From Phocaeicola fibrisolvens (lineage in GTDB: Bacteria > Bacteroidota > Bacteroidia > Bacteroidales > Bacteroidaceae), in contig NZ_JAOQJI010000009.1 in the NCBI RefSeq assembly GCF_025567125.1, forward strand, positions 1 to 64,000: a stretch of 64,000 nucleotides of DNA, in the 5' to 3' direction. The position numbers and the translations under genes were made by a program. The stretch's first letter is position 1. Each line of letters starts with the position of its first letter. Positions 33,389-42,806 of the stretch are shown here, piece after piece. The notes beneath the pieces were generated by a model. That model was not told where the DNA came from, searched no databases, and saw only the letters and a program-made list of their open reading frames with translations.

Positions 33389-34597
33389 TTATTTTCCTGC
33401 TATAGGTTGTACGTATGCCCGCGTGGCCTTGTCGATTTCAAGGAACATGTAGTTCACCTTTCCCGAATGAATCAGGTCTTTATGTTCGTTGTAGATGCGG
33501 GTGGCATATTCCTTGGATTTCTCGAACATGAACTTCGACACACTCTCCTGCGACTTGCCCATCATCGTAGAGTCCAGTTTCTCTTCCGGGAAAAAGTCGT
33601 CCAGGTTCACATCACCAATCATGGAGGTTTCCAGGAAATGAACGTTCCGGTGCAGACGGTCCGTATAATATCCCACGAACATGTGGCCCGGTACCCGTAC
33701 CAGAATCGGATTGATGTTCACAGCCTTCAGTAAAGAAGCAAACAGCACACTTCCGTCCACACAGTTAATCTGGGCCGATTTCAAGGCATCGTCGAACGTC
33801 CGCACCCGCTGGGTGAACACCACATTCGAAGAAAGGCTGCTGTTGCTGATGGAACTATATTTGAAGCCCCTTTTCTGCAACACATACCACAAGGCATACA
33901 CCTGCTTGTCGACCACATCGGGGTCCTTGCTCTGATACCCCCAGAAGCGGTTGACGATGCGCGAATCAAGCGCTTCCCGCAACACCTGACTGATGTTCGG
34001 GTTGTCCTCGTTCACATACGCGGCAAAGAAATCACCCGTGTCGTGAAACTTCATCTTGCTGTCAATATATCCCAACAGACATTCGTTGATGCTGCGCACC
34101 GAATAAGTATGCACTGCCGAATATACCCGGTTGTTTATCTTCGCCTGAATAGAAACCGTGACCGGCATAGCCTGCGTATTCTCCAGCAGCGCCTGATAAT
34201 TCCATATCACATCCGGAAAAACCAAGTATTCCTTTCCCGACTCAGGCAGGATGAATTCCGAAATGGAACGCGCAAAAAACGGCGTCTCCGCCAATTCAAT
34301 ATGCAGTTTGCTGTTGGTATGAGGGCTGCGTATCCGGATGGCGATACACGATTTGGGATTCCCCAAATAATCACTGTCGGCCGGCACAATCAACTGAGCA
34401 TCGGTCGTCGCCGTTGAAAGAATCGTGACTGGAAAAATATTACCTCCCAGTTCATCCGTGATTTCCAGCCTCGAAGAAAAGGGTTCATACCTGTAAATAT
34501 AAAAAGCCGAAGCCACAATCGTAAGGAATGCCAATACGAATGTGGCCAGTTTCCATTTATTCTCTCCCCTGATTGCAAATTTATCCAGTAGTGTCAT
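33389..34597 (-). CDS. Membrane-anchored transglutaminase-like protein
   Basis: A 402-aa protein with one N-terminal membrane segment (WKLATFVLAFLTIVASAFYI) and a large domain beyond it. Near residues 279-323 it shows INCVDGSVLFASLL, VPGHMF and FLET, which supply the Cys279, His305 and acidic residue order of the transglutaminase-like (papain-fold) superfamily. Bacterial members are mostly predicted peptidases or amidases. The first 200 residues look beta-rich and may bind a partner. It is followed after 5 bases by the metallo-hydrolase gene. The role is unknown. Confidence 0.7.
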   Translation of the reverse strand: MTLLDKFAIRGENKWKLATFVLAFLTIVASAFYIYRYEPFSSRLEITDELGGNIFPVTILSTATTDAQLIVPADSDYLGNPKSCIAIRIRSPHTNSKLHIELAETPFFARSISEFILPESGKEYLVFPDVIWNYQALLENTQAMPVTVSIQAKINNRVYSAVHTYSVRSINECLLGYIDSKMKFHDTGDFFAAYVNEDNPNISQVLREALDSRIVNRFWGYQSKDPDVVDKQVYALWYVLQKRGFKYSSISNSSLSSNVVFTQRVRTFDDALKSAQINCVDGSVLFASLLKAVNINPILVRVPGHMFVGYYTDRLHRNVHFLETSMIGDVNLDDFFPEEKLDSTMMGKSQESVSKFMFEKSKEYATRIYNEHKDLIHSGKVNYMFLEIDKATRAYVQPIAGK

Positions 34598-34622
34598 CGT
34601 TCCAATTTTCTGTTTAATTATA

Positions 34623-34655
34623 TCGGATGCAGGTTCTTAGACAGCCTGCATCCGA
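34623..34655 (-). terminator. Hairpin between ridA and transglutaminase-like gene
   Basis: TCGGATGCAGG (34623-34633) pairs with CCTGCATCCGA (34645-34655). It lies just past the ridA stop but is not followed by a T run, so it may be a partial terminator or an RNA-stabilising hairpin. Confidence 0.5.
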
Positions 34656-34662
34656 CGGGCGA

Positions 34663-35040
34663 TTATCTCACCGCAATACTTTCAATTTCCACCAGCACTC
34701 CTTTCGGCAGGGCCTTTACAGCCACAGCAGAACGAGCCGGGAAATCACCTTCGAAATAACGGGCATACACCGCGTTCATTTCACCAAACAATGCCATGTC
34801 GGCCAGGAAAACAGTTGTTTTCACTACGTTCGCAGTAGTCAGTCCGGCTTCTGCAAGTACATTTTTGATGTTTTCAAACACACGTGTAGTCTGTTCGGTG
34901 ATTCCACCTTCCACTACTTCGCCCGTAGCTGGATCTACCGGAATCTGTCCGGACAAGAAAAACATTCCGTTTACTTCCACAGCCTGGCTGTAAGGACCGA
35001 TAGCAGCGGGTGCCTTTTCTGTAAAAATTACTTTCTTCAT
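34663..35040 (-). CDS. ridA: RidA-family enamine/imine deaminase
   Basis: A 125-aa protein of the YjgF/YER057c/UK114 family. RidA hydrolyses reactive enamines such as 2-aminoacrylate made by PLP enzymes. The family signature is present: AIGPYSQAVEVNGMFFLSGQ near the N-terminus, IPVDPATGEVV, and FPARSAVAVKALPKG, which contains the catalytic Arg, followed by VEIESIA. Length is normal. It is the first gene of the minus-strand run, divergent from rho. Confidence 0.93.
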   Translation of the reverse strand: MKKVIFTEKAPAAIGPYSQAVEVNGMFFLSGQIPVDPATGEVVEGGITEQTTRVFENIKNVLAEAGLTTANVVKTTVFLADMALFGEMNAVYARYFEGDFPARSAVAVKALPKGVLVEIESIAVR

Positions 35041-35342
35041 AAAATTTAATGTATCAATTAAACTGTCTTTTCAACGGCTAAATTAGCACATTTCTTTTAA
35101 TCATGGGGCAGAATACACAAAAAAAGTCGGTATTTATTCGTGATTGTAACAAAAAACTCTTACTTTTGTCCTCGCAAACAAGCAAAAGGGTATCGGGAAA
35201 CGGATTCGTATCCAAGCCCTGTGTCAAAACAACAAGCGAAAACAATCAAGAACATTGATAATTCAAACGTGTGAAGGAGAAAAAAATCTTCTGAACGATT
35301 ACGTATGCTTCACACAATATTAATAAATCATTTAACCTATTT
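35041..35342 (+). promoter_or_regulatory. rho leader region
   Basis: The 302-base gap between ridA and rho. TACTTTTG (35161-35168) fits the Bacteroides -7 consensus on the plus strand and would give a leader of about 165 bases. The leader contains an 8-bp stem, GTGTGAAG/CTTCACAC (35269-35315), and A-rich flanks. Long leaders upstream of rho are used for autoregulation in other bacteria; that it does so here is inference. Confidence 0.5.
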
Positions 35343-37337
35343 ATGTACAATATCATTCAATTAAACGACAAGGATTTGTCCGAATTGCAACAGATTGCCA
35401 AAGAGTTGGGTCTGAAAAAAACCGATTCGCTGAAAAAAGAAGAATTGGTGTACCGTATTCTGGACGAACAGGCCATTGTCGGCGCGACGAAAAAGGTAGC
35501 GGCCCAGCAGAACAATGAAGAACGCAAGGAAGGGCAACCGCGCAAACGTTCACGTATCAGCGTGAAAAAAGAGGGAGACAAGGTGTATACAGCCACCAAA
35601 GACAAAGCGCAGAAATTAGAAGCCAACACACCTGCCCTGCCAGCCCCCGCTCCTTTATTTAAAGAAATTGACGCTCCGGCTGAAAAAGCAGCCCTCAGCG
35701 CACCCGCGGAAGAAAAACCAGCTGTCACAGAGGCTGCCGCCACAACAGAAGAAAAGCCAAAATCCAAACGAGGACGGAAACCAGGTTCCAAAAACAAATC
35801 AACACTGGCAAGAGAAGCTGAAGAAGCTGAAAAGAAACAAGCTGCTGAAGCGACCAAACCGGCTCCACTTCCTTTTGATGACGACATGGAACTTCCGCCG
35901 CTTGACTTGAACAACAACGATTTTATTCCTATAGAAGACTTGCCATCAGAAAAATTCGAAATACCCTCGGAACTGCTTGGCAAATTTGAAGCGACCAAAA
36001 TGGAGACTCCTGCTCCTACAGCTCCGGCCAAGGAACCCAAGCAAAGATTCCAGCAACGGCAAACCCGCCAGAACAACCGGAACAACCGCCCCGGCAACCC
36101 AAGCAAAGACAATAGCTTGCAAAACAACGGACAGAATGCGGAACAGCAAGGCGCCACTTCTACAGAAACTGCATCCAACGCAGCCACACCTGCCAAACCG
36201 GTAGAAAAAGCCTACGATTTCGATGATATTCTTCAAGGTACAGGGGTACTGGAAATCATGCCCGACGGCTACGGATTCCTCCGTTCTTCCGATTACAATT
36301 ATCTTTCTTCACCCGACGACATTTACGTATCACAGTCACAAATCAAATTGCTCGGCCTGAAAACCGGTGACGTGGTAGAAGGCACAATCCGCCCACCCAA
36401 GGAGGGTGAAAAATATTTTCCTTTGGTCAAGGTATCCAAAATCAACGGACTCGATCCGACTCTGGTACGCGACCGCATTCCATTCGACCATCTTACCCCG
36501 CTCTTCCCGGACGAGAAGTTCAAACTCTGCAAAGGTTACAACGACAACTTATCGGCCCGTGTAGTCGATTTGTTCGCTCCTATCGGAAAAGGACAGCGCG
36601 CCCTGATTGTGGCGCAGCCTAAGACAGGTAAGACTATCCTGATGAAAGACATTGCCAATGCCATCGCAGCCAACCATCCGGAAGTGTACATGATTATGCT
36701 GCTCATCGACGAACGTCCGGAGGAAGTAACCGACATGGCACGGAGCGTCAATGCAGAAGTGATTGCTTCTACTTTCGACGAGCCGGCTGAACGTCACGTA
36801 AAAATTGCAGGCATCGTATTGGAGAAAGCCAAACGAATGGTAGAATGTGGACACGATGTAGTCATCTTCCTCGACTCAATTACCCGTCTGGCACGCGCCT
36901 ACAACACGGTTTCTCCGGCATCCGGCAAGGTGCTTTCCGGAGGTGTGGATGCCAACGCACTGCACAAACCCAAACGTTTCTTCGGTGCTGCACGTAACAT
37001 CGAAGGTGGAGGTTCATTAACCATCATCGCCACTGCCTTGATTGATACGGGTTCCAAGATGGATGAAGTCATCTTCGAGGAATTCAAGGGTACAGGTAAT
37101 ATGGAATTGCAGCTGGACCGCAACCTGAGCAACAAACGTATTTTCCCGGCAGTCAACATTGTCGCATCCAGCACTCGCCGCGACGATTTGCTGTTGGACA
37201 AGACCACGCTCGACCGCATGTGGATTCTCCGCAAATACCTGTCGGATATGAATCCTATCGAAGCTATGGACTTCGTGAAAGAACGATTGGAAAAAACAAA
37301 AGACAACGACGAATTCCTGATGAGCATGAATTCCTGA
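35343..37337 (+). CDS. rho: Transcription termination factor Rho with long disordered insertion
   Basis: A 664-aa hexameric RNA helicase that ends transcription. After the small Rho_N helical domain (LSELQQIAKELGLKKTDSLK) comes a low-complexity stretch of about 240 residues, rich in Ala, Pro, Lys, Glu and then Asn/Gln (RQTRQNNRNNRPGNP), before the RNA-binding domain (GVLEIMPDGYGFLRSSDYNY). The ATPase core has AQPKTGKTILM, DERPEEVTDMAR and FLDSITRLARAYN. Such an insertion is known in Bacteroides Rho, where it supports phase separation. Single gene with its own terminator. Confidence 0.97.
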   Translation: MYNIIQLNDKDLSELQQIAKELGLKKTDSLKKEELVYRILDEQAIVGATKKVAAQQNNEERKEGQPRKRSRISVKKEGDKVYTATKDKAQKLEANTPALPAPAPLFKEIDAPAEKAALSAPAEEKPAVTEAAATTEEKPKSKRGRKPGSKNKSTLAREAEEAEKKQAAEATKPAPLPFDDDMELPPLDLNNNDFIPIEDLPSEKFEIPSELLGKFEATKMETPAPTAPAKEPKQRFQQRQTRQNNRNNRPGNPSKDNSLQNNGQNAEQQGATSTETASNAATPAKPVEKAYDFDDILQGTGVLEIMPDGYGFLRSSDYNYLSSPDDIYVSQSQIKLLGLKTGDVVEGTIRPPKEGEKYFPLVKVSKINGLDPTLVRDRIPFDHLTPLFPDEKFKLCKGYNDNLSARVVDLFAPIGKGQRALIVAQPKTGKTILMKDIANAIAANHPEVYMIMLLIDERPEEVTDMARSVNAEVIASTFDEPAERHVKIAGIVLEKAKRMVECGHDVVIFLDSITRLARAYNTVSPASGKVLSGGVDANALHKPKRFFGAARNIEGGGSLTIIATALIDTGSKMDEVIFEEFKGTGNMELQLDRNLSNKRIFPAVNIVASSTRRDDLLLDKTTLDRMWILRKYLSDMNPIEAMDFVKERLEKTKDNDEFLMSMNS

Positions 37338-37358
37338 TGTTCCACAAAATAAAAAAAG

Positions 37359-37397
37359 AAAAACTCCTTTGCACGTTTGCTGTACAAAGGAGTTTTT
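37359..37397. terminator. Bidirectional terminator between rho and DUF3127 gene
   Basis: AAAAACTCCTTTG (37359-37371) pairs with CAAAGGAGTTTTT (37385-37397). T runs follow on both strands, so it can serve both convergent genes. Confidence 0.85.
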
Positions 37398-37416
37398 CTT
37401 TTGCTTTTCTTTTTTC

Positions 37417-37791
37417 TCAGAATGGCAAATCATCTTTCTCATCTGTCATTGAGAAATCGGCCGGAGCCGCATTCACCGGAGGAAAAGGAGCTTCCGTTGG
37501 AGGCACCTGAGGAGGAGTAGCCCCCACACGTTCTACTTTCCAGGCACGAATACTGTTGAACCAGCGTCCCTGCCATTCACGGGCATCAATATCAAAAGAC
37601 ACATTCAGTTCTTCTCCAATCTGAATATTAAACTGCTTGATCTTGTCGTCTCCAAACACATCAAAGCACATACGACGCGGATACTGATCGTGCGTCTCGA
37701 TGACATATTCTTGAACTTTCCATTCATTTCCATTACGAGAAGTACCGCCTTTCGGCTCCAAAACTGCAATCACTCTTCCTGCTAATTCCAT
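37417..37791 (-). CDS. DUF3127-family OB-fold protein
   Basis: A 124-aa protein that starts MELAGRVIAVLEPKGGTS; the open frame extends further upstream, but those residues look non-coding. The core (KVQEYVIETHDQYPRRMCFD, then IQIGEELNVSFDID and WQGRWFNSIRAWKVER) matches DUF3127, a Bacteroidetes family resembling a single-strand DNA-binding OB fold. The tail is Pro-rich and ends DEKDDLPF, very like the acidic C-terminal tip by which SSB recruits partners. Its position beside dnaN fits a role in DNA metabolism, though this is inference. Confidence 0.82.
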   Translation of the reverse strand: MELAGRVIAVLEPKGGTSRNGNEWKVQEYVIETHDQYPRRMCFDVFGDDKIKQFNIQIGEELNVSFDIDAREWQGRWFNSIRAWKVERVGATPPQVPPTEAPFPPVNAAPADFSMTDEKDDLPF

Positions 37792-37887
37792 AAATCTTAT
37801 TTTTAAATTCGGTGACGAAATTACGACTTTCCACAGAAGAAAACTAATTTTTAAGGCCTTTTTTATGGGCTGTATGTAATCTTTTCG

Positions 37888-37895
37888 TAACTTTG
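37888..37895 (+). promoter_or_regulatory. Probable -7 element of the dnaN run
   Basis: TAACTTTG matches TAnnTTTG and lies 71 bases before the dnaN start, in the divergent gap with the DUF3127 gene. Confidence 0.5.
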
Positions 37896-37966
37896 GCAAT
37901 TGGTTTAAGGCACCCTAAGATGCTTTTTCAGAACAAAAACAAAACAAAAAATAAATATAAAAAACT

Positions 37967-39091
37967 ATGAAGTTTATCGTTTCAAGTACTGCTTTATTCA
38001 GCCACTTGCAGGCTATCAGCCGAGTAATTAACTCAAGAAATTCCCTACCGATTCTGGACTGTTTCCTTTTTGAACTGAGAGACGGTACGCTCTTCATGAC
38101 GGCTTCGGACAACGACACTACCTTGTCGACTTCCATCGAAGTGAATGAATCAGACAGCGACGGACGGTTTGCCGTTTCTTCCAAGACTTTGCTGGAAGCA
38201 TTGAAAGAAATCCCGGAACAGCCGTTGAATTTTCACATAGAAACCAGTAACATGGAAATTACCGTGGAATATCAGAACGGCAAGTACAGCCTGATGGGCC
38301 AGAATGCCGACGAATATCCGCAGGCACAGGAACTGGGAAACAACGCTGTACAAGTAACCATGGGAGCAGATATCTTGATGAACGGGGTAAACCGCAGCTT
38401 GTTTGCCACAGCCGACGATGAACTTCGTCCGGTGATGAACGGTATTTATTTTGACATCAGTACGGAAGACATCACGCTGGTGGCCAGCGACGGACACAAG
38501 CTGGTGCGTTGCAAGACGTATGCGGCTCATGGAGCTGAAAAAGCAGCCTTCATCTTGCCGAAGAAACCGGCTAACCTGCTGAAAGGCTTGCTGCCGAAGG
38601 AGCAGGGAGACGTACAAATCGGATTTGATGACCGCAACGCGATGTTCACCTTGGAGAACTACCAGATGGTATGCCGCCTGATTGAGGGACGTTACCCGAA
38701 CTATAACTCGGTAATTCCGCAGAACAACCCGCACCGTGCCATCATCGATCGTGGTATGTTCATCAGTGCCCTGCGCCGTGTATCTGTGTTCTCTTCCCAG
38801 TCCAGCAGCTTGATCAAGTTGAGCCTATCAGAGAACCAGATGAAGATTTCTGCACAAGACATTGACTTTTCTACCTCAGCCGAAGAAACCATTGTATGCC
38901 AGTATGGAGGAAACCCGATGAGCATCGGCTTCAAATCGTCTTTCCTGATTGATATCCTGAACAACATTTCCGCACAAAACATCATCATCGAACTGGCTGA
39001 CCCGTCACGTGCGGGAGTCATCGTGCCGGAAGAACAGGAAGAAAACGAAGACTTGCTGATGTTGCTGATGCCAATGATGCTGAATGACTAA
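37967..39091 (+). CDS. dnaN: DNA polymerase III sliding clamp (beta subunit)
   Basis: A 374-aa ring-forming clamp that tethers DNA polymerase to DNA. The three clamp domains are visible: KFIVSSTALFSHLQAISRVI in the first, GVNRSLFATADDELRPVMNG in the second, VASDGHKLVRCKTYA between domains two and three, and a third domain ending LLMLLMPMMLND. Length is that of the family. Unlike many bacteria it is not beside dnaA here. It leads a run of genes at short spacing that includes the exonuclease, coaBC and recN. Confidence 0.96.
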   Translation: MKFIVSSTALFSHLQAISRVINSRNSLPILDCFLFELRDGTLFMTASDNDTTLSTSIEVNESDSDGRFAVSSKTLLEALKEIPEQPLNFHIETSNMEITVEYQNGKYSLMGQNADEYPQAQELGNNAVQVTMGADILMNGVNRSLFATADDELRPVMNGIYFDISTEDITLVASDGHKLVRCKTYAAHGAEKAAFILPKKPANLLKGLLPKEQGDVQIGFDDRNAMFTLENYQMVCRLIEGRYPNYNSVIPQNNPHRAIIDRGMFISALRRVSVFSSQSSSLIKLSLSENQMKISAQDIDFSTSAEETIVCQYGGNPMSIGFKSSFLIDILNNISAQNIIIELADPSRAGVIVPEEQEENEDLLMLLMPMMLND

Positions 39092-39119
39092 TATATTCAT
39101 TTGTACACATAACTTACTC

Positions 39120-39896
39120 ATGAAACTGAACTTGAAAAATCCGCTCGTGTTCTTCGACCTGGAGACCACGGGCACCAATATCAATACAGACCGTATCGTT
39201 GAAATCTGTTACCTAAAAGTATATCCCAACGGAAATGAGGAGGCCAAAACGCTCCGTATCAATCCGGAAATGCACATTCCGGAGGCATCGACTGCCATCC
39301 ACGGTATTCACGACGAGGACGTGGCCGACTGCCCTACCTTCAAGGAGGTTGCCAAGGACATTGCCAAAGACATTGAAGGGGCCGACATTGCCGGATTCAA
39401 TTCCAACCGTTTCGATGTGCCCGTACTAGTAGAAGAATTTCTGCGTGCCGGCATCGACATCGACCTGACCAAACGGAAGTTCATCGACGTGCAGGTTATT
39501 TACCACAAGCTGGAACAACGCACACTTTCGGCTGCCTATAAGTTCTATTGCGGCAAGAACCTGGAAGATGCGCATACGGCCGAAGCCGACACACGGGCTA
39601 CGTATGAAGTGCTGAAGGCACAGCTCGACCACTATCCGGATGTGTTGGAAAACGACATCAATTTCCTGTCGGAATATTCCAGCTACAGCAAGAACGTGGA
39701 CTTTGCCGGAAGAATCATCTATGACGACAAGGGAGTGGAGGTTTTCAACTTCGGAAAATACAAAGGAATTCCCGTGGCCGAAGTACTCAAGAAAGACATG
39801 GGCTACTACGGCTGGATTATGAACGGAGATTTCACACTGAATACGAAAAACGTACTGACCAAGATTCGCCTGCGCGAAACAGGACTGGTCAAGTAA
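39120..39896 (+). CDS. 3'-5' exonuclease (DnaQ/epsilon-like, DEDDh)
   Basis: A 258-aa exonuclease. Exo I motif FFDLETTGTN gives Asp13 and Glu15, Exo II is GFNSNRFDVPVL, and Exo III is AHTAEADTRATYEV with the general-base His, so the DEDDh set is complete. A C-terminal module with VFNFGKYKGIPVAEVLKKD is found in Bacteroidetes epsilon-like proteins. I start at 39120 (MKLNLKNPLV); an upstream in-frame ATG at 39084 would overlap dnaN by 8 bases. Proofreading or DNA repair is the probable role, supported by position next to dnaN. Confidence 0.88.
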   Translation: MKLNLKNPLVFFDLETTGTNINTDRIVEICYLKVYPNGNEEAKTLRINPEMHIPEASTAIHGIHDEDVADCPTFKEVAKDIAKDIEGADIAGFNSNRFDVPVLVEEFLRAGIDIDLTKRKFIDVQVIYHKLEQRTLSAAYKFYCGKNLEDAHTAEADTRATYEVLKAQLDHYPDVLENDINFLSEYSSYSKNVDFAGRIIYDDKGVEVFNFGKYKGIPVAEVLKKDMGYYGWIMNGDFTLNTKNVLTKIRLRETGLVK

Positions 39897-39909
39897 AAGG
39901 AAATTGTGC

Positions 39910-41115
39910 ATGAATACACTACAAGGCAAGAAAATCGTACTGGGTATCACGGGCAGCATCGCGGCTTACAAGGCAGCGGTACTGACACGGGCACTGATCA
40001 AGAAGGGGGCGGAGGTGCAGATTGTCATCACTCCGGCAGGAAAGGAGTTCATCACGCCTATCACCCTCTCGGCCCTGACCAGCAAGCCGGTCATCAGCGA
40101 GTTTTTCTCACAGCGCGACGGCACGTGGCACAGTCACGTGGATCTGGGATTGTGGGCCGATGCCATGATTATTGCTCCGGCTACGGCTTCCACCATCGGC
40201 AAGATGGCACACGGAATAGCCGACAACATGCTGGTCACCACCTACCTGTCGATGAAAGCACCGGTATTCGTGGCGCCGGCCATGGACCTGGACATGTTTG
40301 CCCATCCTTCCACCCAGCATAATCTGGACATTCTACGCAGCTACGGCAACCATATCATCGAACCGGCTTCAGGCGAACTGGCCAGCCACTTGGTAGGAAA
40401 AGGACGCATGGAAGAACCGGAGAAGATTGTGGAAGTATTGGAAGAGTTTTTCGCCCGCCAGCAGGACCTGGCCGGACGGAAGATTGTCATCACGGCGGGC
40501 CCTACGTACGAGAAGATTGATCCGGTACGCTTTATCGGTAATTATTCTTCCGGGAAAATGGGATATGCCCTGGCCGAAGCCTGCGCCACACGAGGGGCTG
40601 AAGTCACCTTGGTAAGTGGCCCTGTCACCCTGCATACCGTCCATCCGCACATTCACCGCATAGACGTGGAAAGTGCGGCGGAAATGCATCAGGCTGCAGC
40701 CGAAGCCTTCAAGGAGGCCGATGCCGGAATCCTCTGTGCCGCCGTGGCCGATTTTACCCCGGAACAGGTAGCCTCACAGAAAATCAAGCGGGAAAAAGAC
40801 GACCTCGTGTTGCGGTTGAAGCCAACATGCGACATCGCCGCCTCGCTCGGGAAAGAGAAACGACCGGGACAGGTGCTGGTGGGATTTGCCTTGGAGACCT
40901 GCGACGAAGTAAATCATGCCCAGGACAAGCTGGCCCGGAAAAACTTCGATTTCATCGTACTGAACTCGTTGAACGACAAAGGGGCCGGATTCCGCTGCGA
41001 CACCAACAAAATCACGATTATCGACCGTTCGGAAGCTGTTTCCTATCCGCTGAAAAGCAAGAAGGAAGTGGCCGAATACATTGTAGACAAACTTTCGAGT
41101 CTGTTTCATTCTTAA
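39910..41115 (+). CDS. coaBC: Bifunctional coenzyme A biosynthesis protein CoaBC
   Basis: A 401-aa enzyme that joins 4'-phosphopantothenate to cysteine (CoaB) and then decarboxylates the product (CoaC). The flavoprotein CoaC half starts KKIVLGITGSIAAYKAAVLT, with the active-site His in TWHSHVDLGLWADAM and PATASTIGKMAHGIADNML; the CoaB half starts at ITAGPTYEKIDPVRFIGNYS and includes SSGKMGYALAEA. I use ATG at 39910. It is 13 bases after the exonuclease gene and 6 before recN. Confidence 0.95.
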   Translation: MNTLQGKKIVLGITGSIAAYKAAVLTRALIKKGAEVQIVITPAGKEFITPITLSALTSKPVISEFFSQRDGTWHSHVDLGLWADAMIIAPATASTIGKMAHGIADNMLVTTYLSMKAPVFVAPAMDLDMFAHPSTQHNLDILRSYGNHIIEPASGELASHLVGKGRMEEPEKIVEVLEEFFARQQDLAGRKIVITAGPTYEKIDPVRFIGNYSSGKMGYALAEACATRGAEVTLVSGPVTLHTVHPHIHRIDVESAAEMHQAAAEAFKEADAGILCAAVADFTPEQVASQKIKREKDDLVLRLKPTCDIAASLGKEKRPGQVLVGFALETCDEVNHAQDKLARKNFDFIVLNSLNDKGAGFRCDTNKITIIDRSEAVSYPLKSKKEVAEYIVDKLSSLFHS

Positions 41116-41121
41116 ATCACC

Positions 41122-42789
41122 ATGCTACAGTCTATTTTCATACAAAACTATGCGCTGATTGACAAACTGGACATCAGCTTCACTTCCGGGTTTTCGGTCA
41201 TCACCGGGGAAACCGGAGCGGGAAAGTCCATCATCTTGGGGGCCATCGGACTTCTGCTGGGACAGCGGGCCGATGTGAAAGCCATCAAGAAAGGGGCTTC
41301 GAAGTGCATTGTGGAAGCGACTTTCCGGATTGCCAACTATGGCATGGAAGCATTTTTCCAAGAAAACAACATCGAATACGAGCCGGACGAATGTATCCTG
41401 CGCCGTGAAGTGTCGGCCAACGGGAAAAGCCGGGCATTCATCAATGATACTCCTGCCTCGCTTGCACAGATGAAGGTGTTGGGCGAAAAACTGATTGACG
41501 TACACAGCCAGCATCAGAACCTGTTGCTGAACAAAGAAGGGTTCCAGCTGAACATCTTGGACATTCTGGCGCAGGACGAGACACAGTTTTCTGCTTATCA
41601 GGCCGTCTATCAGTCGTATAAGAAGATAGCAAAGGAACTGGAGGATTTTATCGCACAGGCTGAAAAGAGCCGACAGGATGAAGACTATATCCGTTTCCAA
41701 CTGGAGCAACTAGAGGAGGCCGGACTGAAAGAAAACGAACAGACGGACTTGGAACAGGAGGCGGAAACGCTGAGCCATGCCGAAGACATCAAGGCCGGAC
41801 TCTACAAGGCCAGCCAACTGATTAACGGTGAGGAAGGCGGTACGGTATCGCTCACCAAGGAATGTATGCAGACGCTTCAGGGACTGACTCAGGTATATGC
41901 TCCGGCACGGGAATGGATGGAACGACTGAACAGCTGCTACATCGAACTGAAAGACCTCGCCCGCGAGATTGACAATGCGGAAGAAGAAGTGGAATTCAAT
42001 CCTTCGCGACTGGATTTCGTCAACGAACGGTTGAACCTGATTTATTCCTTGCAGCAGAAACATCACGTACAAACGGTAGAGGAGCTGTTGGAACTGACGG
42101 AAAACTACCGTAACCAGTTGAATGCCATCACTTCTTTCGACGACCGGATTGCAGAATTGGAAGGAGAAAAGAAAAAGCTCTACGCAGAAGTGCTGAAACA
42201 GGCCGGTGTGCTGACCCAACTCCGTACGCAGTCGGCCCGCCACATCGAATCACAGATGGAATCTCTGCTTATCCCGCTGGGAATGCCCAACGTACGGTTT
42301 GCCGTGGAACTGACGGCCCGCAAGGAACCGGACAGCAAGGGGATGGACAGCGTGACTTTCCTCTTCTCGGCCAACAAGAACGGTACGCTGCAGAATGTAG
42401 CTTCCATCGCGTCGGGAGGTGAGATTGCCCGCGTGATGCTCTCGCTCAAGGCCATGATTGCAGGGGCCGTAAAACTTCCTACCATTATCTTCGATGAGAT
42501 TGACACGGGGGTTTCGGGCTCCATCGCAGAAAAGATGGCCCTCATCATGCAGGACATGGGACGACAGAACCGGCAGGTCATCAGCATCACGCATCTTCCT
42601 CAAATTGCAGCCCGCGGCATCGCACACTACAAGGTGTACAAGGAAGATACCGAGACCGGAACAAACAGCCACATCCGACGGTTGTCGGACGAGGAACGGG
42701 TGCAGGAAATCGCCCACATGCTCAGCGGCAGTACACTTACTGAGGCTGCCGTACAAAATGCACGTGCCCTGCTAGGCTTTAACTCATAA
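41122..42789 (+). CDS. recN: DNA repair protein RecN
   Basis: A 555-aa SMC-like ATPase that helps to repair double-strand breaks. The N-terminal Walker A is GETGAGKS (29-36), then long coiled coils (for example ELEDFIAQAEKSRQDEDY) leading to a hinge and back, and the C-terminal half of the ATPase has ASGGEIARVMLSLKAM and IIFDEIDTGVSG. Domain order and length match RecN. It lies in the run with dnaN, the exonuclease and coaBC, so the transcript serves replication and repair as well as CoA synthesis. Confidence 0.95.
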   Translation: MLQSIFIQNYALIDKLDISFTSGFSVITGETGAGKSIILGAIGLLLGQRADVKAIKKGASKCIVEATFRIANYGMEAFFQENNIEYEPDECILRREVSANGKSRAFINDTPASLAQMKVLGEKLIDVHSQHQNLLLNKEGFQLNILDILAQDETQFSAYQAVYQSYKKIAKELEDFIAQAEKSRQDEDYIRFQLEQLEEAGLKENEQTDLEQEAETLSHAEDIKAGLYKASQLINGEEGGTVSLTKECMQTLQGLTQVYAPAREWMERLNSCYIELKDLAREIDNAEEEVEFNPSRLDFVNERLNLIYSLQQKHHVQTVEELLELTENYRNQLNAITSFDDRIAELEGEKKKLYAEVLKQAGVLTQLRTQSARHIESQMESLLIPLGMPNVRFAVELTARKEPDSKGMDSVTFLFSANKNGTLQNVASIASGGEIARVMLSLKAMIAGAVKLPTIIFDEIDTGVSGSIAEKMALIMQDMGRQNRQVISITHLPQIAARGIAHYKVYKEDTETGTNSHIRRLSDEERVQEIAHMLSGSTLTEAAVQNARALLGFNS

Positions 42790-42806
42790 CAAGAAACTAC
42801 AAGACC

